DNA from: Akkermansia muciniphila
GTDB taxonomy: Bacteria; Verrucomicrobiota; Verrucomicrobiia; Verrucomicrobiales; Akkermansiaceae
Direction of reading: 5' to 3'
Assembly: GCA_945870545.1 (NCBI GenBank)
Contig: CAMBTF010000014.1
Span: forward strand, 1 to 13,312
Length of the DNA stretch: 13,312 nucleotides
This document shows, in pieces, positions 1-8,584 of the stretch (the first letter of the stretch is position 1; every line of letters begins with the position of its first letter). The translations under genes were made by a program, and so were the position numbers. Under the pieces are notes generated by a model. The model was not told the DNA's origin, did no database searches, and was given only the letters and a program-made list of their open reading frames with translations.

Positions 1-1200
<1,200 letters not shown>

Positions 1201-1211
1201 AATCCAAAACC

Positions 1212-1251
1212 AGCGGGTGCCGCCCAACCAAAGCGGCACCCGCTCGATTTT
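1212..1251 (+). terminator. Rho-independent terminator after the sulfatase gene
   Basis: A perfect 12-bp inverted repeat, AGCGGGTGCCGC at 1212-1223 and its reverse complement at 1233-1244, encloses a 9-nt loop and is followed by CGATTTTAT. It starts 11 bases after the sulfatase stop. The T run is short (four) and interrupted from the stem by CGA, so some read-through is possible. The A-rich stretch before the stem would give T-rich sequence on the other strand. The downstream gene starts only seven bases after the T run. Confidence 0.8.
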
Positions 1252-1258
1252 ATCTAAC

Positions 1259-2221
1259 ATGAAATTTTCCCTCCTGATCCTAGCCCTGTGCTCCTTGATC
1301 GCCGCCGCCGATCCCCTTCCCTCATGGAACCACACCGCGCCCAGGCAGGCCATCGTCGCTTTTGTTGAAAAAGTGACAAAAGAGGGTTCTTCGGACTTCG
1401 TCCCCATTTCCGAGCGCATCGCCGTCTTCGACAACGACGGCACGCTGTGGGCCGAGCAGCCGATGTATTTCCAAGCCTTCTTCGTGTTCGACCGGATCAA
1501 GGCTCTTGCCCCTCAACATCCCGAATGGAAGGACAAGGAACCTTTCGCCTCCGTCCTCAGGGGCGATATGAAAGCCGCGCTCGCCGGCGGCGAACGCGTC
1601 CTGCTCGAAATGGTGATGGCCACCCACGCAGGCATGACCACTGAAGAGTTCGAAAAATCCGTCAGTCACTGGCTCATCACCGCGAAACACCCCACGACCG
1701 GACGACCCTTCACCGAGATGGTCTATCAGCCCATGCTCGAGCTGCTCACCTATCTCCGAACAAACGGTTTCAAAACCTTCATCGTCTCCGGTGGCGGCAT
1801 CGAGTTCATGCGCCCTTGGGCCGAGAAAGTCTATGGCATCCCGCCCGAGCAAATCATCGGTTCCAGCATCAAGTCAAAATACGAACTCCGCGACGGCAAA
1901 CCCGTCATCGTCAAACTCCCCGAAATCAATTTCATCGACGACAAAGTCGGTAAACCCGTCGGCATTCACCATCACATCGGCCGCCGCCCCATCTTCGCTG
2001 CGGGCAACTCCGACGGCGATTTCGAAATGCTCGAATGGACCACCGGCGGCAAGGGCGCGCGCCTCGGAATGATCATCCACCACACTGACGCCGAGCGCGA
2101 ATGGGCCTACGACCGCGAGTCCCACATCGGCAAACTTATTAAAGGACTCGACGAAGCCGCCGCGAAAGGCTGGACTATCAGCGATATGAAGAGCGACTGG
2201 CAGACCGTTTTCGCTCGCTGA
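1259..2221 (+). CDS. Exported HAD-superfamily phosphatase
   Basis: A 320-residue HAD-family hydrolase, probably a periplasmic phosphomonoesterase. Motif I is FDNDGT with Asp58 as nucleophile and Asp60 as acid/base, the pattern of phosphatases rather than dehalogenases. Motif II is the Ser of FIVSGGG (Ser177). A Lys in the IDDKVGKP segment (about 229) may serve motif III, and GNSDGDFEM (249-257) is motif IV with Mg-binding Asp. Residues 1-17 form a Lys-led hydrophobic signal peptide ending in Ala-Ala-Ala. The ATG at 1259 is chosen because it gives this signal peptide; the upstream GTG at 1217 lies inside the terminator stem. No Shine-Dalgarno is visible. It sits 18 bp before the first DUF1254 gene and is probably cotranscribed with it. 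Family function is firm; the substrate is unknown. Confidence 0.88.
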   Translation: MKFSLLILALCSLIAAADPLPSWNHTAPRQAIVAFVEKVTKEGSSDFVPISERIAVFDNDGTLWAEQPMYFQAFFVFDRIKALAPQHPEWKDKEPFASVLRGDMKAALAGGERVLLEMVMATHAGMTTEEFEKSVSHWLITAKHPTTGRPFTEMVYQPMLELLTYLRTNGFKTFIVSGGGIEFMRPWAEKVYGIPPEQIIGSSIKSKYELRDGKPVIVKLPEINFIDDKVGKPVGIHHHIGRRPIFAAGNSDGDFEMLEWTTGGKGARLGMIIHHTDAEREWAYDRESHIGKLIKGLDEAAAKGWTISDMKSDWQTVFAR

Positions 2222-2239
2222 TCCTGAAAACAGATTCCT

Positions 2240-3703
2240 ATGAGAAAAACAATTACAGCAATCCTAACCGCCACCTTCGCACTCCATTGCGCGGGTGTCT
2301 TCGCGCAGGAACTGCCCACCACGGGCACCCTCGATTCCCCTCTCGGCCCGCTCGAAGTCAAGAACGGCTACCCGACCGATGAGACGGTCACCAAGCTCTA
2401 CGATGCCCTCGATTTCCAGCGCGCGTGTCAGGCTTACCTCTGGGCCTTGCCCTACATCGCGATGGCCGAGTGGCAGCGCGAACAACGCGAAACCTTCGGC
2501 GCGGGCGAGCTCGATTACGTGGATTACCTCGACTACAAGGACAAGCTCGGTTTGCTCACCGCCAATGCCACGACGCCCTATTCCATGGCGTTTCCAAACC
2601 TCGAAAAAACCGGCCCGCTGGTCTTCGAAATTCCCGCCGGGGCGATGGCGGGCGGCCTTGTTGATTTCTGGCAGCGCCCGCTCACCGATACCGGAGCTCT
2701 CGGGCCGGAGAAGATGCAGGGCGGCAAGTTCCTTGTCCTCGGCCCCGGTCACCCCGACATGCAGCCGGAAGGATACTTTGTCTTCCGCTGCCCTACCAAC
2801 AACATGTGGGCAGGCGCTCGCGGTCTCGATCCGGACAAGACGAAAGCCGCGGAGTTGCTCGGCAAGATGCGCATCTACCCCTACGCCCAGCGCGAGAATC
2901 CCCCGGTCACGAAACACCTCCGCCCTGAAGGCCGGAAGTGGACCGGCGAGCAGCCGCGCGGCATGGCCTATTGGGAAAGCCTTGCGCGGCTGATCAACGA
3001 AGAGCCGCCGAACGAGCGTGACCGCATGATCCTCGCAATGCTCGTCCCGCTCGGTATCGAAAAAGGCAAACCCTTCCAGCCCAACGCACGGCAGAAACAG
3101 ATTCTAACAGACGCCGCCAATACCGGCGAACTCATGGCCCGCGCCAACGGGTATGCGAAGCGCTTTGAGGGAGCCATCGTCTGGCCCGGCAAGAAGTGGG
3201 AGATTTCGCTCTTCCTCAAGGAAACGAACCAAGAAGCTGAGAATCACACCCAGCTCGATGAGCGCGCCTCCTGGTTCTACGAGGCCGTGGGCGTGACCAT
3301 CGGCATGATGGGTCGCACCGTGGGCGCGGGTCAGCTCTATCTCGAATCCCAGAAAGACAGCACCGGCGCGTGGCTCGACGGCGGCAAGAATTACAAGCTC
3401 ACCGTACCGAAAGATGCGCCCGTCGCGCAGTTCTGGTCCTTCAGTGTCTACGACAACGAGAGCCGCTGCCTGATCGACAGCGGCAGCTATCCCGACCGTT
3501 CTTCGCGCGACGACATTACCACCAACGCCGATGGCTCCGTGGACTTGTATTTCGGCCCTGAAGCTCCCGTCGGCAAGCCCGCGAAAAACTGGATCAAGAC
3601 CCTGCCCGGTAAGGGCTGGTTCACCTACTTCCGCCTGTATGCCCCCACGCAGCCATACTTTGACCGATCATGGGTGCTGCCGGATATCGAACTCGTGAAG
3701 TGA
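2240..3703 (+). CDS. Exported DUF1254/DUF1214 protein, copy 1
   Basis: A 487-residue protein with signal peptide 1-22 (cut expected after VFA), an N-terminal DUF1254 domain at about 55-195 and a C-terminal DUF1214 domain at about 365-478. Recognisable stretches are FQRACQAYLWALP (59-71), FWQRP (143-147), GGKFLVLGPG (161-170), CPTNNMW (184-190), FWSFSVYD (398-405), DGSVDLYFGP (431-440) and PGKGWFTYFRLYAPT (456-470). I know of no established enzymatic activity for this domain pair, so none is assigned. The next gene is a diverged copy with the same motifs in the same order, indicating tandem duplication. It lies 18 bp after the phosphatase and 37 bp before its paralog, consistent with one operon. 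The start is the ATG at 2240, giving a good signal peptide; no Shine-Dalgarno precedes it. Confidence 0.92.
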   Translation: MRKTITAILTATFALHCAGVFAQELPTTGTLDSPLGPLEVKNGYPTDETVTKLYDALDFQRACQAYLWALPYIAMAEWQREQRETFGAGELDYVDYLDYKDKLGLLTANATTPYSMAFPNLEKTGPLVFEIPAGAMAGGLVDFWQRPLTDTGALGPEKMQGGKFLVLGPGHPDMQPEGYFVFRCPTNNMWAGARGLDPDKTKAAELLGKMRIYPYAQRENPPVTKHLRPEGRKWTGEQPRGMAYWESLARLINEEPPNERDRMILAMLVPLGIEKGKPFQPNARQKQILTDAANTGELMARANGYAKRFEGAIVWPGKKWEISLFLKETNQEAENHTQLDERASWFYEAVGVTIGMMGRTVGAGQLYLESQKDSTGAWLDGGKNYKLTVPKDAPVAQFWSFSVYDNESRCLIDSGSYPDRSSRDDITTNADGSVDLYFGPEAPVGKPAKNWIKTLPGKGWFTYFRLYAPTQPYFDRSWVLPDIELVK

Positions 3704-3740
3704 AAATCAAGCGACTCCTCTAAATCAAACCGTTCCAAAC

Positions 3741-5252
3741 ATGAAGATCAAACTCTTAATCACTTGCGCGTTGGCGTCCATCACCTACCTCGCTCAGGCG
3801 CAAATGTCGCGTTTCGACGCACTGGCCGAAACTCCGTTTCAGGAAAACCGCCCCACTACGGAATCCGCCGCCTTACTCCGCGATGAGCTGATGTTTCAAC
3901 GGGCGACCCAGACCTATCTCTGGGCGCTGCCGCTGATCAACACGCTCGGGATGAAGAACGGCTCGGAGAAGGTCTTCGGCGCGGGCTACCATGTCCTGCC
4001 CATCTGGAAAAAGCGCCTCGACGCGAAGACTCTCGTCACCACCCCCAACTCCGATGTGCTCTACGCCATGGGTTATCTGGACCTTGGGAGGGATGGACCG
4101 ATGGTTTTGGACGCCCCTCCCGGACTTCAGGGCATCCTGCTGGATTTCTGGCAGCGTCCGATCCCGGTCGATGGCGGTAAGTTTGCAGGCGATGTCGGCT
4201 TGCCCGGCCCCGATGCCGGGAAAGGCGGAAAATTCCTCATTCTTCCTCCTGGCTATTCCGGTGAAATTCCGCCGGATCACTTTGTTTATCGTTCCGGCAC
4301 CAACAACGTCTTCGTTTTCCTGCGCGGGTTTTACGAAGATCCAAAGAACCTCGCACCCGCCGTGGCGCATGTCGAGAAGGTGAAAATCCACCCGCTCCAT
4401 GGAGAGGCAAAACCGATGGTCTTTCCGGATGCTTCCGGGGTTCCGGCAAACCTTTTGCCGGTGAGTGACGGAAGTGTTTTCGACGACCTCAAGAAGCTCG
4501 TCGATAGCGAAGGTTCCCATCTCGCTGAATCCGATTCGCTTGGGATGCTTGCCTCCATCGGAATCATCAAGGGACAACCTTTTTCTCCCGATGAAAATAC
4601 CCGCGCAATCTTCGACCGCGCCGCGAAAACCGCCTACAAGATGAGCCGAGTCATCGGCTTCCAGGAATCGAACGCCGCCGGTTCGCTGAAAATCCATCCT
4701 GACCGGCAGTGGATCAATCCTCTGGATAACATCGCTCCGCCCGGCCCGCTCAAGAGCCTCGACCTTTCCTGGAAGAACACGGTCGGCAACCACCTCGACC
4801 TCGATGCCCGGATCTGGTTTTTCACCAACTACTATTCCGTGAGTCCCGGCATGTTGTCGAAGATCCCCGGCAAGGGAGCAGCCTACATGATCGCATTCAC
4901 CGATTCCGAAGGTGCACCCCTCTCCGGCGGGAAAAAATATCGGCTCAAGCTGCCTGCCAACATCCCCGCCGCGAACTTCTGGTCCGTCACTCTCTACGAG
5001 GCGGAAAATGCCTCTGGCCTCGCCAATGGCCAGCCGTTTCCATCGCTCGGTTCGCGCGACAAGCCCACGCAAAATCCCGACGGCAGCACCGAGCTCTTCT
5101 TCGGAGAGCAATCACCCGAGGGCAAGCAAAGCAACTGGCTTGCGACCGTTCCTGGCAAAGGCTACTTCGCCATCATCCGTCTCTACGGTCCGACGGAAGC
5201 AGCTATCGACCGCACTTGGAAGCCAGGTGATTTCGAAGTATCGGAAAAATGA
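3741..5252 (+). CDS. Exported DUF1254/DUF1214 protein, copy 2
   Basis: A 503-residue paralog of the preceding gene. The signal peptide is residues 1-20 (cut expected after AQA). DUF1254 covers about 45-195 and DUF1214 about 380-492. Motifs shared with copy 1 include FQRATQTYLWALP (52-64), LLDFWQRP (133-140), GGKFLILPPG (162-171), the Thr-Asn-Asn of SGTNNVF (185-191), FWSVTLYE (413-420), DGSTELFFG (447-455) and PGKGYFAIIRLYGPT (471-485). The two copies differ clearly between about residues 200 and 370, so they diverged long ago and probably do different jobs rather than backing each other up. Molecular function is unknown. A 92-bp gap follows, one of the two largest in the window, so the aquaporin may have its own promoter. 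Confidence 0.92.
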   Translation: MKIKLLITCALASITYLAQAQMSRFDALAETPFQENRPTTESAALLRDELMFQRATQTYLWALPLINTLGMKNGSEKVFGAGYHVLPIWKKRLDAKTLVTTPNSDVLYAMGYLDLGRDGPMVLDAPPGLQGILLDFWQRPIPVDGGKFAGDVGLPGPDAGKGGKFLILPPGYSGEIPPDHFVYRSGTNNVFVFLRGFYEDPKNLAPAVAHVEKVKIHPLHGEAKPMVFPDASGVPANLLPVSDGSVFDDLKKLVDSEGSHLAESDSLGMLASIGIIKGQPFSPDENTRAIFDRAAKTAYKMSRVIGFQESNAAGSLKIHPDRQWINPLDNIAPPGPLKSLDLSWKNTVGNHLDLDARIWFFTNYYSVSPGMLSKIPGKGAAYMIAFTDSEGAPLSGGKKYRLKLPANIPAANFWSVTLYEAENASGLANGQPFPSLGSRDKPTQNPDGSTELFFGEQSPEGKQSNWLATVPGKGYFAIIRLYGPTEAAIDRTWKPGDFEVSEK

Positions 5253-5264
5253 CGCCTCCCCACC

Positions 5265-5348
5265 ATGATCCACAGTAACGAAGCCGATTTGAAAAAGTGC
5301 AGCAGTATCCCCCCTAACTTATCTCTACAGACTCCACCAATACCATGA
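5265..5348 (+). other. Small ORF upstream of the aquaporin (27 codons), doubtful
   Basis: This ATG-led frame of 27 codons fills most of the gap after the DUF1254 pair. Its TGA stop overlaps the aquaporin ATG as ATGA. It begins MIHSNEADLKK and ends PPIP, with no hydrophobic stretch and no visible ribosome binding site. The overlapping stop would suit translational coupling, but a frame this short can arise by chance in a 92-bp gap. I recognise no homolog. Confidence 0.12.
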
Positions 5349-6031
5349 CACTGAAAAACAAACTGATTGCCGAATTCTTCGGCACCTTCTGGCTCGTCTT
5401 CGGCGGCTGCGGCAGTGCAGTCCTCGCGGCGATGTTCCTTACCACCGGCGACAATCCGGTCCAACTCGGCATTGGTTTTGTCGGAGTCTCGCTGGCCTTC
5501 GGGCTCACCGTGATGACTATGGCCTATGCCATCGGCCACATCTCAGGCTGCCACCTCAATCCGGCGGTCACCGTCGGGCTTGTGGTTGCCGGACGGCATC
5601 CGAAATCGGAAATGATTCCCTACTTCGTGGCGCAGGTGATCGGCGGCATCGCGGGCGCCGGTGTTCTCTATCTGATCGCCAGCGGTAAGGAAGGTTTCTC
5701 CACCGCAGGCGGATTCGCGTCCAACGGCTTCGGCCTCGGCCTGACCTTGATCCACCTCATCGGCATCCCGGTCACCAATCTCTCAGTGAACCCCGCCCGC
5801 AGCACCGGCCCCGCGATCTTTGTCGGCGGCTGGGCCATCGCGCAGCTCTGGCTGTTCTGGGTCGCCCCCATCATCGGCGCGGCTCTCGCGGGCATCGTCT
5901 ATCCGCTGATTTCCGGCGGGAAAAATCCTGAACTTAATCCTACGGCTCCGCGCCCCGTGCGCGGAGCCGCTTTCCATTTCCCTACCTTGCCACGTCCTCT
6001 CCAGTTCCTGAAATCAGCACTCGTCCCATGA
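5345..6031 (+). CDS. aqpZ: Aquaporin (AqpZ-like), internally deleted and C-terminally extended
   Basis: A MIP-family water channel of the inner membrane, probably no longer functional. Intact parts are TM1 (residues 10-30), TM2 (43-63) with the AFGLT filter stretch, the first NPA loop [12 protein letters not shown] (65-76), TM3 (91-112), the second NPA loop [14 protein letters not shown] (144-157) and TM6 (166-188). In AqpZ about 45 residues lie between the FASNG loop and LTLIHLI; here FASNGFG (124-130) joins directly to LGLTLIHLI. This removes all of TM4 and the first half of TM5, in frame, and a pore fold is unlikely. After TM6 the frame continues about 35 residues, through a terminator-like hairpin, to a stop overlapping the next ATG. 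A TGA at 5929-5931, one frame away, would give a normal C-terminus. Without both changes the protein would be about 240 residues, the usual AqpZ size. It could be a pseudogene or carry assembly errors. Confidence 0.85.
   Translation: MTLKNKLIAEFFGTFWLVFGGCGSAVLAAMFLTTGDNPVQLGIGFVGVSLAFGLTVMTMAYAIGHISGCHLNPAVTVGLVVAGRHPKSEMIPYFVAQVIGGIAGAGVLYLIASGKEGFSTAGGFASNGFGLGLTLIHLIGIPVTNLSVNPARSTGPAIFVGGWAIAQLWLFWVAPIIGAALAGIVYPLISGGKNPELNPTAPRPVRGAAFHFPTLPRPLQFLKSALVP
5943..5973 (+). terminator. Terminator-like hairpin inside the 3' end of the aquaporin frame
   Basis: A perfect 11-bp inverted repeat, CGGCTCCGCGC at 5943-5953 and GCGCGGAGCCG at 5959-5969, has a 5-nt loop and is followed by CTTT and pyrimidine-rich sequence. 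The T tract is weak. It lies 12 bases after the out-of-frame TGA at 5929-5931, where a terminator would be expected if that TGA were the true aquaporin stop. If active, it would separate the genes from 6028 onward from those upstream. Confidence 0.5.
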
Positions 6032-6807
6032 AACCCTGTATCCCATACCTCGCCATCGCGTTGGGCACGCCGCTCCTCCATGCGGAAGACGCGGATCTCG
6101 CCCAGAAACTCTCCAATCCGGTCGCCGATCTCATCAGCGTGCCGATCCAGAGCAACTACGACTTCGGCATCGGCCCCGGGGACGGCACGCGGTGGACGAC
6201 AAATATCCAGCCTGTCATTCCCATCGGCCTGAACGAGGATTGGAACCTGATCTCGCGCACCATCCTACCGGTGATCGAACAAAATGGGATCTTACCCGGC
6301 GGAGCGGCGGACGAGTTCGGTCTCGGCGATGTCGTGCAGAGCTTTTTCTTCTCACCGAAATCCAGTGATCCAATCTGGGGCGTCGGCCCTGTTTTCCTGA
6401 TTCCCACCGCCACGGATGCCATCCTCGGAACGGAGAAATGGGGAGTAGGCCCCACCGCCGTCGTGCTGAAACAGCATGGGCCGTGGACTTACGGCGCGCT
6501 TGCCAACCATATCTGGGATGTCGCCGGGGATGATAGCCGTGGCTCGGTCAACGCCACATTCCTGCAGCCTTTCGTTAGCTTCACCACGCCGCAGGCCACT
6601 ACCTACTCGCTGAATTTGGAGAATACCTACAACTGGCAGAACAATGAGTGGAACGTACCTGTCAACCTTGTGGTCAGCCAACTGGTGAAAATTGGTGATC
6701 AACCAGTCCAGTTTTTCGCAGGTGCTCGCTACAATCTGGAAAGCCCTATCGGTGGGGCCGAGTGGGGGCTGCGCCTAGGACTTACCTTCCTTTTCCCCAA
6801 GAGCTGA
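6028..6807 (+). CDS. Outer-membrane beta-barrel protein of the 'neuromedin U' family
   Basis: A 259-residue exported protein with a short signal peptide (1-19, cut after LHA). The family signature [18 protein letters not shown] (24-41) follows, then [11 protein letters not shown] (43-53). The rest alternates turns and amphipathic strands, with Gly and aromatic residues at strand ends and the pattern GARYNLESP then [10 protein letters not shown] near the C-terminus, as in outer-membrane barrels. Databases often label this bacterial family 'neuromedin U', a vertebrate hormone name carried over in error. The role may be passage of small molecules, but no substrate is known. Its ATG overlaps the stop of the aquaporin frame as ATGA; since that frame end is suspect, the coupling may be accidental. 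No Shine-Dalgarno is seen. Confidence 0.85.
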   Translation: MKPCIPYLAIALGTPLLHAEDADLAQKLSNPVADLISVPIQSNYDFGIGPGDGTRWTTNIQPVIPIGLNEDWNLISRTILPVIEQNGILPGGAADEFGLGDVVQSFFFSPKSSDPIWGVGPVFLIPTATDAILGTEKWGVGPTAVVLKQHGPWTYGALANHIWDVAGDDSRGSVNATFLQPFVSFTTPQATTYSLNLENTYNWQNNEWNVPVNLVVSQLVKIGDQPVQFFAGARYNLESPIGGAEWGLRLGLTFLFPKS

Positions 6808-6822
6808 AAATTCGAACAACCA

Positions 6823-7623
6823 ATGATTATGAGAAATTATCCGTATTACCTTTGTTCCGCCATCATTCCCATCGCACTCAGCTGCCATGCGTTGGCAGGC
6901 ACCTCAGTCGTCGAGCAATCCATCGCCCAGGCACCGGAAAAGCCGTCTTCCGCCTGGTGGCTCACCATCGCCCCCTACGCATGGGTCACCGCCACCGAGG
7001 GTGACATGGGCGTGGCCGGCCGCGTCGCGCCCGTGGACATCTCGTTCGAGGACACCCTTGAGGAACTCGAATTCGCCTTTATGATTGCCGCTGAGGCGGG
7101 CATCGATCGCTGGGTCTTCGGCATCGACGCCATCTACGGTGCCTCGTCCTCCAGCGCCGCCCTCCCCGCCGCAGCCGCTCCGTTCACCCGGGGCAACGTG
7201 GATTTCGACCAGTTCTTCGGTCGTGTCCACGCCGGTTATCAGGTGATCGAACAGGAAGACGCGCGACTCACCGCTTTTATCGGCATGCGCTACAGCTACC
7301 TCTCCACCGAGATTGTCCTCAGCGGCGGCGCTCCGCCAGTCACCGCCGATGGCAGTAAATCATGGGTTGATCCGGTCATTGGCATGCACGGAGTTTGGGA
7401 TCTCAACGACCGCTGGTTCCTTCACGGCGGAGGCGATATCGGTGGCTTCGGTGTGAATTCAGATCTCATCTGGCAGGCAAATCTCGCCCTTGGATACCGC
7501 ATGAGTGATCGCCTCTCACTTGTCGGCGGCTATCGCGGCCTTGGTGTGGATTTCACCGATGGCGGCTTCCTCGTCGATACCGTCGCCCACGGCCCAGTCA
7601 TCGGGCTCAACTACCGCTTCTGA
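6823..7623 (+). CDS. Outer-membrane beta-barrel protein, unknown function
   Basis: A 266-residue exported protein. Signal peptide 1-25 ends at ALA. After a short linker the mature part opens with WWLTIAPYAWVTATEG (45-60) and VDISFEDTLEELEFAFM (71-87). Strand-turn-strand stretches follow, such as VFGIDAIYG, FFGRVHAGYQ and LTAFIGMRYSYL, and it ends in LNYRF. A C-terminal Phe after an aromatic strand is the usual insertion signal for outer-membrane barrels. The size suits a barrel of about eight to ten strands. It is not an obvious homolog of the preceding barrel. ATG codons at 6823 and 6829 both fit; the second would shorten the signal peptide by two residues. It is 15 bp after the previous gene and 18 bp before the next, so likely cotranscribed. 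Ligand or cargo is unknown. Confidence 0.82.
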   Translation: MIMRNYPYYLCSAIIPIALSCHALAGTSVVEQSIAQAPEKPSSAWWLTIAPYAWVTATEGDMGVAGRVAPVDISFEDTLEELEFAFMIAAEAGIDRWVFGIDAIYGASSSSAALPAAAAPFTRGNVDFDQFFGRVHAGYQVIEQEDARLTAFIGMRYSYLSTEIVLSGGAPPVTADGSKSWVDPVIGMHGVWDLNDRWFLHGGGDIGGFGVNSDLIWQANLALGYRMSDRLSLVGGYRGLGVDFTDGGFLVDTVAHGPVIGLNYRF

Positions 7624-7641
7624 TCCAACCCCATCCATCCC

Positions 7642-8565
7642 ATGAAAACGTGCAGCCCACTCATCGCAGGCATCATCACATCCGCCCTGCTCGGCAGTGC
7701 CTTAACCGGCGCTGAGGAACTGGATCCGAGGATCGCCGCACTGCAAAAAACCGCCGCCAAATTTGTCACGGCATACAACGGTCAGGATGCCGCAGCACTC
7801 GCCGCTCTCTTCACTGCTGACGGCGAAATCACCGCTCTCGCTGGCGATCAGCTTACCAGTGGGCGCGCAGAAATCCAAACCCGCTACGAGCAAATCTTCG
7901 CCGATGAACCACGCCACATCTCCATCGAAGTGGGTTCCGTCAGGTTCGTCGCTCCAAACGTCGCCATCGAAGACGGCGTATTTCACCTCACTCCCGCGGA
8001 TGACGAAACAGCGCCACCCCAGTCCTCTTCCTTCACCACAGTCATGGTAAAAGAGGAATCCACGCCTGATTGGCGGATCGCCAGCACCCGCACTCTCGGA
8101 GACGTCACCGATGCCGCAGGGCAACTCTCCGACCTTGCCGACATACTCAAAGGCGAATGGACATGTCGCACCCCCGACGGTGTCCGGCTGGATCTCGCTT
8201 TAGGTTGGGACAACGGCGGGAAATTTGTCATCGGCGAAATGCTGGCCACCACTCCCGACGCGGAGCCGCAGGAAGGCAGCATCCGCATCGGTTGGGACGC
8301 CGATAAGAAACAGATCGTCTCGTGGATCTTCGATGCGGCGGGCGGTTTCAACCATGGCGCATGGATCCGCACCGATGATGGCTGGATGATCCGCTCCGAA
8401 GGAACCACCGGCGATGGCGAATCCCTCAGCGCCATCCAAGAGCTCGGCTCGCAAGGCGCTGATACCCTGATCTGGGCCGTCACCCAACGCGTCGTCAACG
8501 GTGAGAAAGCACCCGACAAAATCCTGAGATGGGTGCGCCAAGCACCGGAACCCGCCAATGACTAA
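7642..8565 (+). CDS. Exported SgcJ/EcaC-family NTF2-like protein with C-terminal beta domain
   Basis: A 307-residue two-domain secreted protein. Residues 1-24 are a signal peptide. Residues about 29-152 form an SgcJ/EcaC-type NTF2-like fold: helix with FVTAYNGQDAAALAALFTADGEI (read as 41-63), then a Gly-Arg-Ala-Glu-Ile segment, then VRFVAPNVAIEDGV (100-113) and a strand ending in WRIASTRTL. Residues about 160-300 are a second domain, beginning LADILKGEWTC, with repeated Trp-ending strands (GWD, GWDAD, SWIFD, DGWMI), probably a small lipocalin-like barrel. The SgcJ/EcaC label comes from antibiotic genes and says little about function here; many secreted relatives are known only as hypothetical proteins. 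Catalysis or ligand binding is possible but unproven. It lies 19 bp before the TPR protein, whose C-terminal domain is also a small beta domain. Confidence 0.85.
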   Translation: MKTCSPLIAGIITSALLGSALTGAEELDPRIAALQKTAAKFVTAYNGQDAAALAALFTADGEITALAGDQLTSGRAEIQTRYEQIFADEPRHISIEVGSVRFVAPNVAIEDGVFHLTPADDETAPPQSSSFTTVMVKEESTPDWRIASTRTLGDVTDAAGQLSDLADILKGEWTCRTPDGVRLDLALGWDNGGKFVIGEMLATTPDAEPQEGSIRIGWDADKKQIVSWIFDAAGGFNHGAWIRTDDGWMIRSEGTTGDGESLSAIQELGSQGADTLIWAVTQRVVNGEKAPDKILRWVRQAPEPAND

Positions 8566-8584
8566 CCGCTAACCGATTCCCATC

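Noticed and set aside
1217..1258. GTG start giving the phosphatase 14 extra residues
   Set aside because: The codon is inside the terminator stem and the extension would bury the signal peptide; the ATG at 1259 is better.
3873..5111. 412-codon minus-strand ORF opposite the second DUF1254 gene
   Set aside because: It lies wholly antisense to a clear family member, has no signal or motif, and is the kind of frame GC-rich coding DNA opens on the opposite strand.
5289..5320. Possible promoter, TTGAAA at 5289 and TAACTT at 5315
   Set aside because: The 20-nt spacing is too long and the -10 match is poor, so it cannot be supported from sequence alone.
8562..8575. Direct repeat CTAACCG twice in the gap before the mosaic protein
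   Set aside because: Only two 7-bp copies, one including the stop codon of the previous gene; too short to assign as an operator.
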